A stretch of 59,595 nt of DNA from an uncultured Bacteroidales bacterium (GTDB taxonomy: Bacteria > Bacteroidota > Bacteroidia > Bacteroidales > Muribaculaceae): NCBI GenBank assembly GCA_902774055.1, contig CACYGX010000016.1, positions 1-59,595 on the forward strand, read 5' to 3'. A program made the translations under genes and the position numbers. The notes under the pieces are model-generated. The model saw nothing but the letters and a program-made list of their open reading frames with translations, did no database searches and was not told the DNA's origin. Of this stretch, positions 6,820 to 17,039 are shown in pieces (position 1 is the stretch's first letter; every line of letters begins with the position of its first letter).

Positions 6820-7460
6820 TATTTCTTGACAGGCTTGATTTTCAAGCCATCAAAACGGTAACGTATCGACGGCTTAAAGTACTCGGCAAAGCGCTTATAC
6901 TCGTTAGGGGCAAGGAACTGTTCCAAGCCATGTGTTGCCTCAATAATATCGTGGTTGTCGCCCTTGAAAGTGAGCTGGACGAGCGGAAAGAGCATCACGG
7001 CCTGCAAGTCGGCCCGCGTGTCGCCATTCATCTTTTTCACGATGAAATCGTCGATGCCAGGCATGGCGAACAGTCGGTCGCTGGTATATTGCTGCCAATG
7101 GGTATTCCACTGGGTGAGCCTGCTGTCGGGAACTGGTGCCATCACTGTCTCGATTACAGTAATGACCGTGTCCTTGCCCGCCAGCCTCATGCGCATCTCC
7201 ACCACCTTGCCAGCACTGGACTGCAACTTGAGGTAAGTGCTATCCATCTCCAGGAGTTGGCTCGCGCCTTCCATGTTGTTCTGGATAGCCACCTGCTGGC
7301 CACTGCGATAGTAATCCACCATGTCAAGGCGGTGTGTGCGGGTGAGCAAGGTGAAAATCTCACCTGGCTCACTCGCAAAAAAGTCCGCTATCGTGCGTGC
7401 CGTTACCGTCAATGGCAACAACGCCACCGATAAGGCAATGATGCTAAATAAACGCCTCAT
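6819..7460 (-). CDS. DUF3256-like secreted protein
   Basis: 213 residues with a clear signal peptide (MRRLFSIIALSVALLPLTVTA). Size, signal and motifs such as LLTRTHRLDMVDYY and QWNTHWQQYTSDRLF fit the Bacteroidetes DUF3256 family; the family name is from memory. Probably periplasmic; function unknown. Its ATG directly abuts the stop of the M48 protease gene and its stop overlaps the xseA start, so the three share a transcript. Confidence 0.7.
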   Translation of the reverse strand: MRRLFSIIALSVALLPLTVTARTIADFFASEPGEIFTLLTRTHRLDMVDYYRSGQQVAIQNNMEGASQLLEMDSTYLKLQSSAGKVVEMRMRLAGKDTVITVIETVMAPVPDSRLTQWNTHWQQYTSDRLFAMPGIDDFIVKKMNGDTRADLQAVMLFPLVQLTFKGDNHDIIEATHGLEQFLAPNEYKRFAEYFKPSIRYRFDGLKIKPVKK

Positions 7461-8261
7461 TTACTGCTTGCTGCCGTACTGTTTCTTTACCTCGGGCAGC
7501 CACTTCTTGATGTCAGCGATGCGGGTGGCATGGCTCGGGTGAGAACTCATAAACTCGGGCGGTTCCTGGGTAGTGGTGGCCGCCATCTTCTGCCAGAATG
7601 TGACAGCAGTGTCCGGATTATAACCGGCGATTGTCATGAGCACCAGACCCATCTTGTCGGCCTCGCTCTCATGCTTGCGCGAGAAGGGCTGCATCACGCC
7701 ATACTGTGCACCCAGGCCATAGACCTGCTGGGCAATCTGCTGGGTTGCAGCACTCTTGCCACTGGTAAAGATGCCGATGGCATTGGCGCCATACTCGGCC
7801 AGAACCTGCTGACTCATGCGCTCGTTGCTGTGCTTGGCAACGGCGTGAGCCACCTCATGGCCTATCACTACCGCCAACTCATCGTCACTGCCCACAAGGT
7901 TCATAATGCCCTCGTAAACCACGATTTTGCCGCCAGGCATACACCAAGCGTTCACCTCATCGCTCTTGACCAGGTTGAACTCCCAAGCGAAATTCTGCAA
8001 TTCGCTCTCCAGGCCGGCATACTTCAGATAGGCCTCGGTGGCCGCTGCGATGCGCTGACCGACGCGGGTCACCTGGGCACTCTGGGCCTTCTGGTTGGAT
8101 ATGGTTGCCGTCTGCATGAAGCTGGCATACTGCTGGAGACTTGCCGCCAACACTTCCTGGTCGCTGACAAGGTTCAACTGCTTGCGTCCCGTGATGGGAA
8201 CCGATCCACAACTGGTGAGCAACATAGCTGCTACAGCCAGCATTGCAATAATCTTTTTCAT
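7461..8261 (-). CDS. M48-family metallopeptidase lipoprotein (LoiP/YcaL-like)
   Basis: 266 residues. A lipoprotein signal ends at LTSC (Cys18). Zinc ligands and catalytic Glu are seen in HEVAH (residues 135-139) and the third ligand in ESEAD (198-202), the M48 layout. Such proteins sit at the outer membrane facing the periplasm and clear misfolded proteins. It is followed with no gap by the DUF3256 gene. All catalytic residues are present. Confidence 0.93.
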   Translation of the reverse strand: MKKIIAMLAVAAMLLTSCGSVPITGRKQLNLVSDQEVLAASLQQYASFMQTATISNQKAQSAQVTRVGQRIAAATEAYLKYAGLESELQNFAWEFNLVKSDEVNAWCMPGGKIVVYEGIMNLVGSDDELAVVIGHEVAHAVAKHSNERMSQQVLAEYGANAIGIFTSGKSAATQQIAQQVYGLGAQYGVMQPFSRKHESEADKMGLVLMTIAGYNPDTAVTFWQKMAATTTQEPPEFMSSHPSHATRIADIKKWLPEVKKQYGSKQ

Positions 8262-8309
8262 AATCAGTAGATTTTGATGTTATACGGAAATATTATTTAT
8301 CTGTTAGCA

Positions 8310-9413
8310 TTAATGCGTTTGTACAACCTCGGTTGGCGGCAAGGTCTCGTTGCGCTTATCCACCGCCTCGACAACGCGTGTAGCCAGTTTCTTGAAGGCG
8401 ATACCGCTCACGTCGTTCATGCGCACCACGGGCTGGCCGTCATCGCTGCCCTTGCAGATGCCTGCCACCAGGGGAATCTGTCCCAGCAGCTCAACATCCA
8501 GTTTCTCGGCCAACTGCTTACCGCCGTCGCGGCCGAAAATGAAGTATTGCTCATCGGGGTGGGCTGCAGGAGTAAACCACGACATGTTCTCGACAATGCC
8601 CAGCACGGGAACTCCCACGTGCTCGCCCATGAACATGCTGATGCCCTTGCGCGCATCGGCCAGGGCCACCTGCTGGGGCGTGGTGACCACAATGGCACCA
8701 GTGATAGCCAGTGTCTGCACCAGGGTCAGGTGAATGTCGCTCGTGCCCGGCGGCATATCGATGACGAAGTAATCGAGTTCGCCCCAATCGGCCTCGGTGA
8801 TGAGCTGGCGCATGGCATTGCTGGCCATAGCACCGCGCCATAGCACAGCCTTCTCCTTATCCACGAGGAAGCCGATGGACAGCATCTTCACGCCATACTT
8901 CTCCAGTGGGATGATGAGGTTCTTGCCATCGACCTCGTGCATATATAGTTGCTCGTCCTCGGCGCCGAACATCTTGGGCATCGAGGGGCCGAAAATGTCG
9001 GCATCCAGCAAGCCCACACGGTAGCCTTGCAGCGCGAGGGCCACAGCGAGGTTGCAGGCGACGGTGGATTTGCCCACACCGCCTTTACCCGAGCTAACGG
9101 CAATGATGTTCTTGACGCCAGGCAACGGATTCTCAATCTTGCGCACAGGATTGTCCTGGCGGGTTTTCACACCGATGTTGCCCTTGATATCCACGTCATT
9201 GCCCACATGGGCGAGAATAGCGGCCTCGGCGGCCTTGACCACACTCTTGATGAAGGGGTCGGTAGGCTTCTCAAAGGTCAGTGAAAAACTCACGTGGTTG
9301 TCATCGATGCGTATGTCATCGTTCACCATGCCCATATCCACGATGTCTTTTCCCGTTCCGGGATAACGCACCGTGCGCAGGGCATCCAGTATCAGATTTG
9401 GATAGATTGTCAT
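8310..9413 (-). CDS. Mrp/ApbC-family P-loop ATPase, iron-sulfur carrier type
   Basis: 367 residues. N-terminal MIP18/DUF59-like domain (~1-85), then the ParA/MinD-type nucleotide-binding domain with deviant Walker A SSGKGGVGKST (107-117), DADIFGPSMPKMFG and DMPPGTSDIHLT. Family members carry or deliver Fe-S clusters in the cytoplasm. The usual CxxC near ENMSWF is absent here (WFTPAAHPDEQYFIFG). I recall the same form in other Bacteroidetes, so it may be lineage-typical. It lies 22 bases after trmB. Confidence 0.92.
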   Translation of the reverse strand: MTIYPNLILDALRTVRYPGTGKDIVDMGMVNDDIRIDDNHVSFSLTFEKPTDPFIKSVVKAAEAAILAHVGNDVDIKGNIGVKTRQDNPVRKIENPLPGVKNIIAVSSGKGGVGKSTVACNLAVALALQGYRVGLLDADIFGPSMPKMFGAEDEQLYMHEVDGKNLIIPLEKYGVKMLSIGFLVDKEKAVLWRGAMASNAMRQLITEADWGELDYFVIDMPPGTSDIHLTLVQTLAITGAIVVTTPQQVALADARKGISMFMGEHVGVPVLGIVENMSWFTPAAHPDEQYFIFGRDGGKQLAEKLDVELLGQIPLVAGICKGSDDGQPVVRMNDVSGIAFKKLATRVVEAVDKRNETLPPTEVVQTH

Positions 9414-9435
9414 ATTTGTTGATTATATAGTTAGG

Positions 9436-10221
9436 TTAATGGTTAGCATTATTGTCATCATCGGGCATGAGTTGCGGCATCTGTATGTAGCCACGGTTGT
9501 AGCTGCGGTAGGTGTCGGGCTCAATGTCGATGTCTGGCTCGATGAGTTCGATATCATGAGGCAGGGCGAAGCGGATGTACTTGATGGTCAAGCCACGCTG
9601 CAGCCACTGCATCTCGTAATGGGTCTTGATGTCCAGGATGTCATTGGCCAGGCCGCTGGCATACAGGTCATCGGTATCGGCCTCGACGGGAAGATGGTTC
9701 TCCTCGACAAGGGCATGGGTATAGGTATAGAGGAAGGGGCTGTCGGTCTTCAAGTGAACGATGCCGCCATCGCACAGGATGTTACGGTAGTTGCTCAGGA
9801 AGCGCGTCGAGGTCAGACGCTTGTTCACCTTCTTCATCTGCGGGTCGGGGAAAGTAATCCATATCTCAGACACCTCGTCGGGGGCAAACATGCGGTCAAT
9901 CAACTCGATGCTCGTGCGCAAGAAAGCCACGTTGGGCAAGCCGAGTTCCGTCGCCAGCTTAGCACCCGTCCACATGCGGGCGCCCTTGATGTCCACACCG
10001 ATGTAATTCTTATCAGGGAAGCGTTGAGCCAGTCCCACGGCATATTCCCCCTTGCCGCAACCGAGTTCCAGCACGATGGGATTGCCGTTCTTGAAGTACA
10101 ACTCGTTCCACTTGCCGCGCATGGGGCAGCCACCCTCTTGAGTGACTACTGCAAAGGGGAACTGGAAGACGCACTCCATGCGCTCCATGTCAGCAAATTT
10201 CTTGAGTTTATTCTTACCCAT
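9436..10221 (-). CDS. trmB: tRNA (guanine-N7-)-methyltransferase
   Basis: 261 residues, of normal length. SAM-dependent enzyme that makes m7G46 in tRNA. The SAM-binding motif [14 protein letters not shown] is at ~54-67, followed by [13 protein letters not shown] and the family motif [14 protein letters not shown]. Its neighbours on both sides are on the same strand with gaps of 22 and 28 bases, so it is probably in an operon running from the BspA-like gene to xseB. Confidence 0.95.
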   Translation of the reverse strand: MGKNKLKKFADMERMECVFQFPFAVVTQEGGCPMRGKWNELYFKNGNPIVLELGCGKGEYAVGLAQRFPDKNYIGVDIKGARMWTGAKLATELGLPNVAFLRTSIELIDRMFAPDEVSEIWITFPDPQMKKVNKRLTSTRFLSNYRNILCDGGIVHLKTDSPFLYTYTHALVEENHLPVEADTDDLYASGLANDILDIKTHYEMQWLQRGLTIKYIRFALPHDIELIEPDIDIEPDTYRSYNRGYIQMPQLMPDDDNNANH

Positions 10222-10249
10222 ATTCTTTCAATACCTTTATTGTCGGTTT

Positions 10250-12211
10250 TTACTTAATCGCGATTTTGTAACTCCTGTTGTTGAGGGAGACGACGTAGAA
10301 GCCAGGCGCCATGTCAATGCGGTTCACGCCCTGCTCGACATTGACAGTGCGTGCCATGCCATTGACAGCCGCAAGCATTGCGGTACCCTCGCAGCGGGTA
10401 TCAATCAACAAGGTGCGGCCTTCGGTCCACACGCGGTCAGCATTGGCCATCAGGTCTTCAACGCCTGTGCTATTGGTCACCTGTGCAGTGTAGTCGGCAG
10501 CATGCCAGCCCACGTTGTTATCGTCTGAAAGCACCACATGAGTCAGCGTAATCTCGCTCTCGGTGGCCAATGCCGCATCGGCGCGCACGGTGACCGTGAG
10601 CACAACCTCGTCCTCGAAGCGCGATTTCACCTTCGAGTAGGAAATTACACGTGAAGCCATGCCATCGCCTTCATTCAAGGCTACCTGTCCACGAGAAGCC
10701 TTCACACCCACCAGCGTCAAGCCATCGGGCAAGATGATGTCGCACTGCAGGGCGCTGTAGTCCTGGGCATTGTCGAGCACAAGACTAAGGGTGCGCTCCT
10801 CGCCAGGCTGAATGGCCACATCGGCAAGTCTCAACAGGTCATCGATATCCACTTGGCTCGACAGCAACGATTTACTGCCAAGAATGATATTGATCAAGGC
10901 ATTGACATCGGCGATATTTACCTCGCCGTCCTCGTTGACGTCGGCGCGCATCATGGTCTCGGCGTCGGCAGTACTGCCCAGAATGATATTAATCAAGGCA
11001 TTGACATCGGCAATATTCACCTCGCCGTCGCCATTGACATCCCCCTTGAGCCAAGAGGTATCAAACTTGAATTCCTTCCATTGCTCAGCGGCCTGATAGT
11101 CGCCCATCGAGGACTTGGGCACCGTCAAGGGTATCTCATGCTGATTCACGCCTGCCCACACGTTCTCGCCTAACTCAGGCACACTGGAGGCATTGCTGGT
11201 CAGCGCCGTCATGCCCGTCATGCCTGCCATGGCATAATTGCCTATCCAGGTCAGTGTAGCCGGCAACTCCACAACCGATAGTTGCGAGAGGTTGTACAAG
11301 GCATAGTCACCAATGCGTGAAACCCCTTCGAGCGCGAGGTCACCGCTCAGGTTGGTACCTGCCAGCAGATAGTCATTCAAATTATCCAGATGATCGCCCA
11401 ACGTGATGCTGTACAGATTGGTATCGTAGAGGAAGGCACCGTTGCCCAGTTCGGCTAGGGCGTCAGGCAATTTGGCTTGGGACACAGGCGTGTTGACCAT
11501 CGCCCAGTCGCCCATCGTTGTCAGTTTTGTGTTCTGTGAGAGATCCAACTGCTCGATTCCCGTTCCGGCCAGGGCACGCTCGCCGACAAGTTGTACGGCG
11601 GGACCAAGGTTGACGGTTTTCAACGCGGGGCAATCGAGCAGCGCCGTCGCGTCAAGCGTGGTCAACTGACTCGCCAAGGTCACAGCGAAACTCTGCAACG
11701 CCTTGCAGCGCATGAATGCACCACGGCCCACGGTAACGACACTAGCGGGCAGAGTGACTGAAGTCAACGCCTCACAACCCGCAAACGCATAGTCGCCGAT
11801 GGTCACCAGAGATGTGGGCAAGGTAAGAGAGGTCATGTGGTCACAATCGACCATGGCGGCCCTCTCGATGACGGTGATGCCTTGAGGCAATTTCACCGTG
11901 CTCACCTTCAAGCCGGCAAGAGCGCCAACAGGCAACGTGTTAGCATCAAAATCATGTTTCCAATAGTAACTTTTTGTCGTGTGGCAAGCAACTACATTCA
12001 CTAGCGACAGATCCAACTTGGTCAACTTGTGTAATTTTTCAGAGATGAAGTAGAAATCGCTGGCGTTCATCGATCCGGTCACCGTCAGCTCAGTAATGTT
12101 CAGGTCCTTGACCATTTGTGACAAGCCGCCCGCAGGGTTATTCACGACGTTCAACGCCGACACCTGAAAGGCGACAGTTACCATGATGATATATAATATC
12201 TTTCTCATCAT
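10250..12211 (-). CDS. BspA-like leucine-rich repeat surface protein with dockerin-like and cohesin-like parts
   Basis: 653 residues from ATG 12211; a longer frame begins at 12253, but a TATATTTG box at 12241-12248 places that codon at or upstream of the promoter. A signal peptide (MMRKILYIIMVTVAFQVSA) is followed by ~10 BspA-type LRRs (pattern VTIGDYAFAGCEALTSVTLP). Then come two dockerin-like repeats (GDVNGDGEVNIADVNALI and ADVNEDGEVNIADVNALI), which are also near-identical as DNA (10876-10937 and 10977-11038). A cohesin-like sandwich (ALQCDIILPDGLTLVGVKAS) precedes a C-terminal tail (GFYVVSLNNRSYKIAIK) resembling a type IX sorting domain. Likely exported and surface-bound. Confidence 0.85.
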   Translation of the reverse strand: MMRKILYIIMVTVAFQVSALNVVNNPAGGLSQMVKDLNITELTVTGSMNASDFYFISEKLHKLTKLDLSLVNVVACHTTKSYYWKHDFDANTLPVGALAGLKVSTVKLPQGITVIERAAMVDCDHMTSLTLPTSLVTIGDYAFAGCEALTSVTLPASVVTVGRGAFMRCKALQSFAVTLASQLTTLDATALLDCPALKTVNLGPAVQLVGERALAGTGIEQLDLSQNTKLTTMGDWAMVNTPVSQAKLPDALAELGNGAFLYDTNLYSITLGDHLDNLNDYLLAGTNLSGDLALEGVSRIGDYALYNLSQLSVVELPATLTWIGNYAMAGMTGMTALTSNASSVPELGENVWAGVNQHEIPLTVPKSSMGDYQAAEQWKEFKFDTSWLKGDVNGDGEVNIADVNALINIILGSTADAETMMRADVNEDGEVNIADVNALINIILGSKSLLSSQVDIDDLLRLADVAIQPGEERTLSLVLDNAQDYSALQCDIILPDGLTLVGVKASRGQVALNEGDGMASRVISYSKVKSRFEDEVVLTVTVRADAALATESEITLTHVVLSDDNNVGWHAADYTAQVTNSTGVEDLMANADRVWTEGRTLLIDTRCEGTAMLAAVNGMARTVNVEQGVNRIDMAPGFYVVSLNNRSYKIAIK

Positions 12212-12240
12212 AATCCGATGGTTGTAATGTGTTAAACATG

Positions 12241-12248
12241 CAAATATA
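12241..12248 (-). promoter_or_regulatory. -7 box of the BspA-like gene/operon
   Basis: TATATTTG on the minus strand, 29 bases upstream of ATG 12211. It decides between the two possible starts of the gene. Confidence 0.5.
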
Positions 12249-12281
12249 GACATTAATCACGAAACATCATCTTAAAATAAC

Positions 12282-12311
12282 AAAAAAAGCACTCTTCTAG
12301 TTTAAGAGTGC
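12282..12311 (-). terminator. terminator of the rimP-nusA-infB-folK operon
   Basis: Stem GCACTCTT / AAGAGTGC (12289-12296 and 12304-12311) around a 7-base loop that contains the folK stop codon, followed on the minus strand by seven T (12282-12288). Confidence 0.85.
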
Positions 12312-12758
12312 CAACATCTGTGATGCCGTGAGCCCGGTCACGGGATGGCGCCACAACGGCGCCAACTCCATCATGGGCCGCAGGAAAAAGTCGCGCTCCG
12401 CCATGTGCCGATGAGGCACCTGCAAGGCGGGAGTGTCAATGACCATGACATCAATCGCCATGATGTCGATATCGACCAGGCGGTCAATGTAGTGGCCATC
12501 AGCATCGCGGTGATTAGCGCTGCCCAGCGCTCGCTCGATGTCATGCAGGCGGTCAAGCATAGCCTGCGGGTCCAAATCGCTATCAAGACACAGGCCTATG
12601 TTCATAAACCTGTTCTCGCTGTCAAACCCCCAGGGCTCACTCTCGACAATCCGCGACACAGCGGCACCACTGCTGCCCTCGACCAAAGCAACGACGGCGC
12701 GATAGAGATTATCGCGCCGATTGCCAATATTACTACCTATATTGAGGTAATATTTCAT
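12297..12758 (-). CDS. folK: 2-amino-4-hydroxy-6-hydroxymethyldihydropteridine diphosphokinase
   Basis: 153 residues, of normal length. Transfers pyrophosphate from ATP to the pterin in folate synthesis. N-terminal NIGSNIGNRRDNL, then RLVDIDIMAID and the conserved PHRHMAERDFFLRPMMEL pattern. It starts 14 bases after infB and ends inside the operon terminator, so it is the last gene of the rimP-nusA-infB transcript. Confidence 0.93.
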   Translation of the reverse strand: MKYYLNIGSNIGNRRDNLYRAVVALVEGSSGAAVSRIVESEPWGFDSENRFMNIGLCLDSDLDPQAMLDRLHDIERALGSANHRDADGHYIDRLVDIDIMAIDVMVIDTPALQVPHRHMAERDFFLRPMMELAPLWRHPVTGLTASQMLALLN

Positions 12759-12772
12759 GTCCTGAGGCAGGA

Positions 12773-15619
12773 TTACAAGGTCTTGTGAACCTCAATCTCC
12801 TCAAATGCCTCGATGATATCGCCCTCTTGCAGGTCGTTGTAGGACTTGATGCTCAAACCGCAGTCATAGCCGCTGGTAACCTCCTTGGCATCGTCCTTGA
12901 AACGCTTGAGCGAAGCCAGTTCGCCAGTGTGGATAACGATACCGTCGCGAATCAGGCGTACCTTGCTCTGGCGCTTGACCTTGCCCTCGGTAACCATGGC
13001 TCCGGCAATGGTACCCACCTTGCTGATGTGGTAAACCTGGCGCACCTCGGCAGTACCGGTGACTTCTTCCTTGATATCGGGTTGAAGCATACCCTCCATA
13101 GCGCTCTTGACCTCCTCGATGGCGTCATAGATGATGGAGTACAGACGAATGTCAACACCCTCCTGCTCGGCGGCACGCTTGGCCGATGCCGACGGACGCA
13201 CCTGGAAGCCGATGATGTAAGCATCACTGGCAGCCGCCAGGGTAACATCGCTCTCGGTAATGGCACCCACAGCCTTGTGGATAACATTCACTTGAACCTC
13301 GGGGGTGGACAACTTGATGAGTGAATCGCTCAGAGCCTCGATTGAACCGTCCACGTCACCCTTGACAATACAGTTGAGCTCATGGAACTCACCCAACGCG
13401 CGGCGACGGCCGATGTCTTCCAGACTGACGCGGTGCTGAGTGCGGCGTGACTGCTCACGCTGCAACTGCTCGCGCTTGTTAGCAATCTGGCGGGCTTCCT
13501 GATCGGTGTCCATCACGTTGAACTTGTCACCAGCGGTGGGAGCACCGTCAAGACCCAGAATCAGCACAGGCGTTGAGGGACCACTCTCGGTAATGCGCGC
13601 ATTACGCTCGTTGAACATGGCCTTCACCTTACCGAAGTGTGTACCTGCCAGCACGATATCACCCACATGCAGGGTGCCGTTGTCGATGAGCACGGTAGCG
13701 ATATAGCCGCGGCCCTTGTCCAGCGACGACTCGATGACCGAACCCGTGGCTTTGCGGTTGGGATTGGCCTTGAGGTCGAGCATGTCGGCCTCGAGGAGCA
13801 CCTTCTCCATCAATTCAGCAACGCCGATACCCTTCTTGGCCGAGATATCCTGGCTCTGATACTTGCCACCCCAATCCTCGACGAGGTAGTTCATCTGAGC
13901 CAATTCCTCCTTAATCTTCTCGGGGTTGGCGCTAGGTTTATCAATCTTGTTGATGGCAAAGATGATGGGCACGCCTGCTGCCGACGCGTGGTTCAACGCC
14001 TCGACGGTCTGCGGCATGACGTTATCATCAGCAGCGACAATCACAATGACGATATCGGTCACCTTAGCACCACGTGCACGCATAGCGGTAAACGCCTCGT
14101 GACCAGGGGTATCCAGGAAGGTGATGCGGCGGCCATTGGGCAACTTCACGTTATAAGCACCGATGTGCTGGGTGATACCACCAGCCTCACCAGCGATGAC
14201 GTTAGAGTTGCGGATGTAGTCCAGCAACGAGGTCTTACCGTGGTCCACGTGACCCATGACGGTCACAACGGGCGGACGCTGAACGAGATCTGCGGGATCG
14301 TCTTCCTCGTCGTTGATAGCCTCGGCCACCTCGGCACTGGTGTACTCGGTCTTGAAGCCAAATTCATCGGCAACAATATTGATGGTCTCGGCATCGAGAC
14401 GCTGGTTGATGCTCACCATCACGCCCAGATTCATACAAGTGGCGATAACCTTGTTGATGGGCACATTCATCATGCTTGCCAAGTCATTGGCAGTCACAAA
14501 CTCGGTGAGTTTCAACACCTTGCTCTGAGCTGCTGCCAGAGCTGCCTCTTCACGCTGCTCCTCACGGAACTCCTCGCGTTTCTCGCGACGACGTGCTGCT
14601 GCGGCCTTCTTGGTATTCTTGGCGGTGAGGCGTGCCAGCGTCTCCTTCATCTGGCGCTGAACGTCCTCCTCGCTGACCTCGGGCCTGAGCGGCCTGCGGT
14701 TCTTGTTCTTATCTTTACCGCGCTTGCCAGCCTGCTCGTCTTTGCTGCCACGGTTCTTGCCAGGCTGAGCCGACGGCTGGTTGCCGGCGCTCTCGATATC
14801 CACTTTCTCCTTGCCGATGCGTTTGCGCTTCTTCTTGCCGGCATTCTCGGCCTGAGCCTTGGCGATGCGCTCATTGCGCTTCTCCTCCTTGCTCTTCTTG
14901 CGGGGACGGGTTTGCTGGTTGATGGATGTGAGGTCAACCTTGCCCACCACCTTGAGTTGAGGGCCGCTAACGGTCTCGGAAACGGGCTTGAACACCTCGT
15001 CGGTCTTCTCGTCCTGAGGCTCCTCGACCTGAGGCTCTACTTCCTGAACGGGCTCGGGCTGAGGCTCAGTCTGTTGTACTTCAACAGATTTCTCCTCTTT
15101 AACCTCGGGGGCTTCAGCCTTGGGCTCTGCCGATTCCACGGCTACGGGTTGCTCGGCAACCGGTTTGGTCTCGGGCTTCTCCTCCTTGACGGTTTCGGCC
15201 TGCTCGGTTTTCTTCTCTACAGGCTTGGCTTCAGTCCGTTTTGCCTCGACGGGTTTCTCCGCCTTAGCCTCGGGCTCACTTTCAGGCTTCACTGCGGGTT
15301 TGGGCTTGCCAGCAGCATCCAAGTCGATCTTGCCCAAGATTTTAGGTTTCTGTCCGGGGAGGACAGTCTTGATCTCGTGCGACTCCTTGGTGGCGTTCTG
15401 CTTGGCTTTCTCCTTCTGGCGTTCGTTGGCCATCTTCTCCGACTTGCTCTTTAAGTCCATGTCGGGCTTGAATTCCTTGACAAGCATCTCATAGACCTCG
15501 TCATCGATGCGCGCATTGATGCTGGCGTCGATTTCGATGCCCTTCTTGTGCAGGAATTCCTCGATGGTCTGCCTACCCACGTTCAGGTCCTTAATGACTT
15601 TACTGATTTTTATCGCCAT
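12773..15619 (-). CDS. infB: translation initiation factor IF-2
   Basis: 948 residues. GTPase that brings initiator tRNA to the 30S subunit. N-terminal IF2_N helix bundle (1-~50), a long charged low-complexity linker (~60-370, rich in Glu, Lys, Pro), a second IF2_N-like domain (~370-425), then the G domain: GHVDHGKT (456-463), DTPGH (503-507), NKID (557-560), followed by domains II-IV. It lies downstream of nusA in the classic rimP-nusA-infB order. Confidence 0.97.
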   Translation of the reverse strand: MAIKISKVIKDLNVGRQTIEEFLHKKGIEIDASINARIDDEVYEMLVKEFKPDMDLKSKSEKMANERQKEKAKQNATKESHEIKTVLPGQKPKILGKIDLDAAGKPKPAVKPESEPEAKAEKPVEAKRTEAKPVEKKTEQAETVKEEKPETKPVAEQPVAVESAEPKAEAPEVKEEKSVEVQQTEPQPEPVQEVEPQVEEPQDEKTDEVFKPVSETVSGPQLKVVGKVDLTSINQQTRPRKKSKEEKRNERIAKAQAENAGKKKRKRIGKEKVDIESAGNQPSAQPGKNRGSKDEQAGKRGKDKNKNRRPLRPEVSEEDVQRQMKETLARLTAKNTKKAAAARRREKREEFREEQREEAALAAAQSKVLKLTEFVTANDLASMMNVPINKVIATCMNLGVMVSINQRLDAETINIVADEFGFKTEYTSAEVAEAINDEEDDPADLVQRPPVVTVMGHVDHGKTSLLDYIRNSNVIAGEAGGITQHIGAYNVKLPNGRRITFLDTPGHEAFTAMRARGAKVTDIVIVIVAADDNVMPQTVEALNHASAAGVPIIFAINKIDKPSANPEKIKEELAQMNYLVEDWGGKYQSQDISAKKGIGVAELMEKVLLEADMLDLKANPNRKATGSVIESSLDKGRGYIATVLIDNGTLHVGDIVLAGTHFGKVKAMFNERNARITESGPSTPVLILGLDGAPTAGDKFNVMDTDQEARQIANKREQLQREQSRRTQHRVSLEDIGRRRALGEFHELNCIVKGDVDGSIEALSDSLIKLSTPEVQVNVIHKAVGAITESDVTLAAASDAYIIGFQVRPSASAKRAAEQEGVDIRLYSIIYDAIEEVKSAMEGMLQPDIKEEVTGTAEVRQVYHISKVGTIAGAMVTEGKVKRQSKVRLIRDGIVIHTGELASLKRFKDDAKEVTSGYDCGLSIKSYNDLQEGDIIEAFEEIEVHKTL

Positions 15620-15727
15620 ATAATGTCTTTTTGTTGTCGGTTTGCTTTCGGCAAAATGCTTTCGGCTGTATTATATTGAAATTGAGAAGTGAATAATTGT
15701 CAAATACTCGTGGCTAGAAGCCAGTCT

Positions 15728-16984
15728 TTACTCTTCAAACTCTGCTCTGAGGACAGACAACAGGTAGTCCACGGTGTCCTCTTCGAGGTCGGCACGGTCG
15801 ATCAGGTCTGCGCGCGGGGTGCGCAGCACACTCTTGGCGGTGGCAAGGCCCACATTCTTGAGCGCCTCGATTACCCACTCGTCGATCTCGTCCTTGAACT
15901 CATCCAGGTAGATGTCTTCCTCGCCCTCGGTCTCCACATCGCGGTAAACATCGATGCTGTAGCCGGTGAGAATGCTAGCCAATTTGATGTTCAAGCCGCC
16001 CTTACCGATGGCCAGCGACACCTCTTCGGGACGCAGGAACACCTCGGCATGCTTGTTCTCGTTATCCAAGCGGATGGACGAGATTTTGGCGGGGCTCAAC
16101 GCACGCTGGATGAGCAACTGAGGATTGCTGGTATAGTTGATGACATCGATGTTCTCGTTACGCAACTCGCGCACGATGCCATGGATGCGGGCACCCTTGA
16201 CGCCGACGCAGGCTCCAACGGGGTCGATGCGGTCATCATAGCTCTCAACGGCGATCTTGGCACGCTCACCCGGGATGCGGGCAACGGCACGGATCACGAT
16301 GAGGCCGTCGTGAATCTCGGGCACCTCCTGCTCAAACAGGCGACGCAGGAAGTTCTGGCTCGTGCGAGACACAATCACCTTGGGGTTATTGTTCAGATTG
16401 TCCACGCGCTCAATGACAGCCCTCACGACATCGCCCTTGCGGTAGATGTCGGTGGGAATCTGTTCCTCCTTGGGCAACAAGAGTTCGTTCTTGTCGTCGT
16501 CGAGCAGCAGGACTTCGCGTTTCCACACTTGATAAACCTCACCAGCCACCAGTTGGCCCTCGAGGGCTTTGAACTTGGTGAAGATGGCATCCTTCTGCAA
16601 ATCCAGGATTTTGCTGGCCAACGTCTGGCGCAGATTAAGGATTGCACGGCGACCGAACTTCGTGAAGTCGATCTTGCGGGTGTGCTCCTCGCCCACCTCA
16701 CAATCGGGGTCATCATCGGCCTTAGCGTCGCTCAACGAAATCTGCTTGTTGGGATTCTCGACCTCGCCGTCGTTAACGACAGTCAAGTTCTGATAGATCT
16801 CGCAGTCGCCCTTGTCAGGGTTGACGATAATGTCAAAGTTATCATCATCGCCAAACATCTTAGAAAGCACGCTGCGGAATGATTCCTCGAGCACGCTGAT
16901 GAGTGTACCCTTGTCGATGTCCTTGAGCTCTTTGAACTCGGCAAATTGCGCGGTCATGTTCACCGCTTCTTCTCTTTTAGCCAT
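15728..16984 (-). CDS. nusA: transcription termination/antitermination factor NusA
   Basis: 418 residues. Binds RNA polymerase and nascent RNA, affecting pausing and termination. N-terminal polymerase-binding domain, S1-like region (VAGEVYQVWKREVLLLD), KH1 (GVKGARIHGIVRELRNE) and KH2 (AIGKGGLNIKLASI). A short acidic C-terminal helix-hairpin segment ends the protein; the E. coli C-terminal repeats are shorter here, as usual outside Proteobacteria. It sits between rimP and infB. Confidence 0.96.
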   Translation of the reverse strand: MAKREEAVNMTAQFAEFKELKDIDKGTLISVLEESFRSVLSKMFGDDDNFDIIVNPDKGDCEIYQNLTVVNDGEVENPNKQISLSDAKADDDPDCEVGEEHTRKIDFTKFGRRAILNLRQTLASKILDLQKDAIFTKFKALEGQLVAGEVYQVWKREVLLLDDDKNELLLPKEEQIPTDIYRKGDVVRAVIERVDNLNNNPKVIVSRTSQNFLRRLFEQEVPEIHDGLIVIRAVARIPGERAKIAVESYDDRIDPVGACVGVKGARIHGIVRELRNENIDVINYTSNPQLLIQRALSPAKISSIRLDNENKHAEVFLRPEEVSLAIGKGGLNIKLASILTGYSIDVYRDVETEGEEDIYLDEFKDEIDEWVIEALKNVGLATAKSVLRTPRADLIDRADLEEDTVDYLLSVLRAEFEE

Positions 16985-17039
16985 ATTTCAGTTTTTTGTC
17001 ATGAGTGTATTACTATCGCCTGTTGCTAAAGCCTACACC

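Noticed and set aside
9439-10257. 272-codon frame antisense to trmB
   Set aside because: Shadow of a confidently identified methyltransferase gene.
13637-15454. 605-codon open frame antisense to infB
   Set aside because: It lies entirely opposite the well-supported IF-2 gene; its Leu/Gly-rich product has no family signature and arises from the GC-rich, charge-biased codons of the IF-2 linker.
15689-16882. 397-codon open frame antisense to nusA
   Set aside because: Shadow of NusA; no start context, promoter or recognisable domain.
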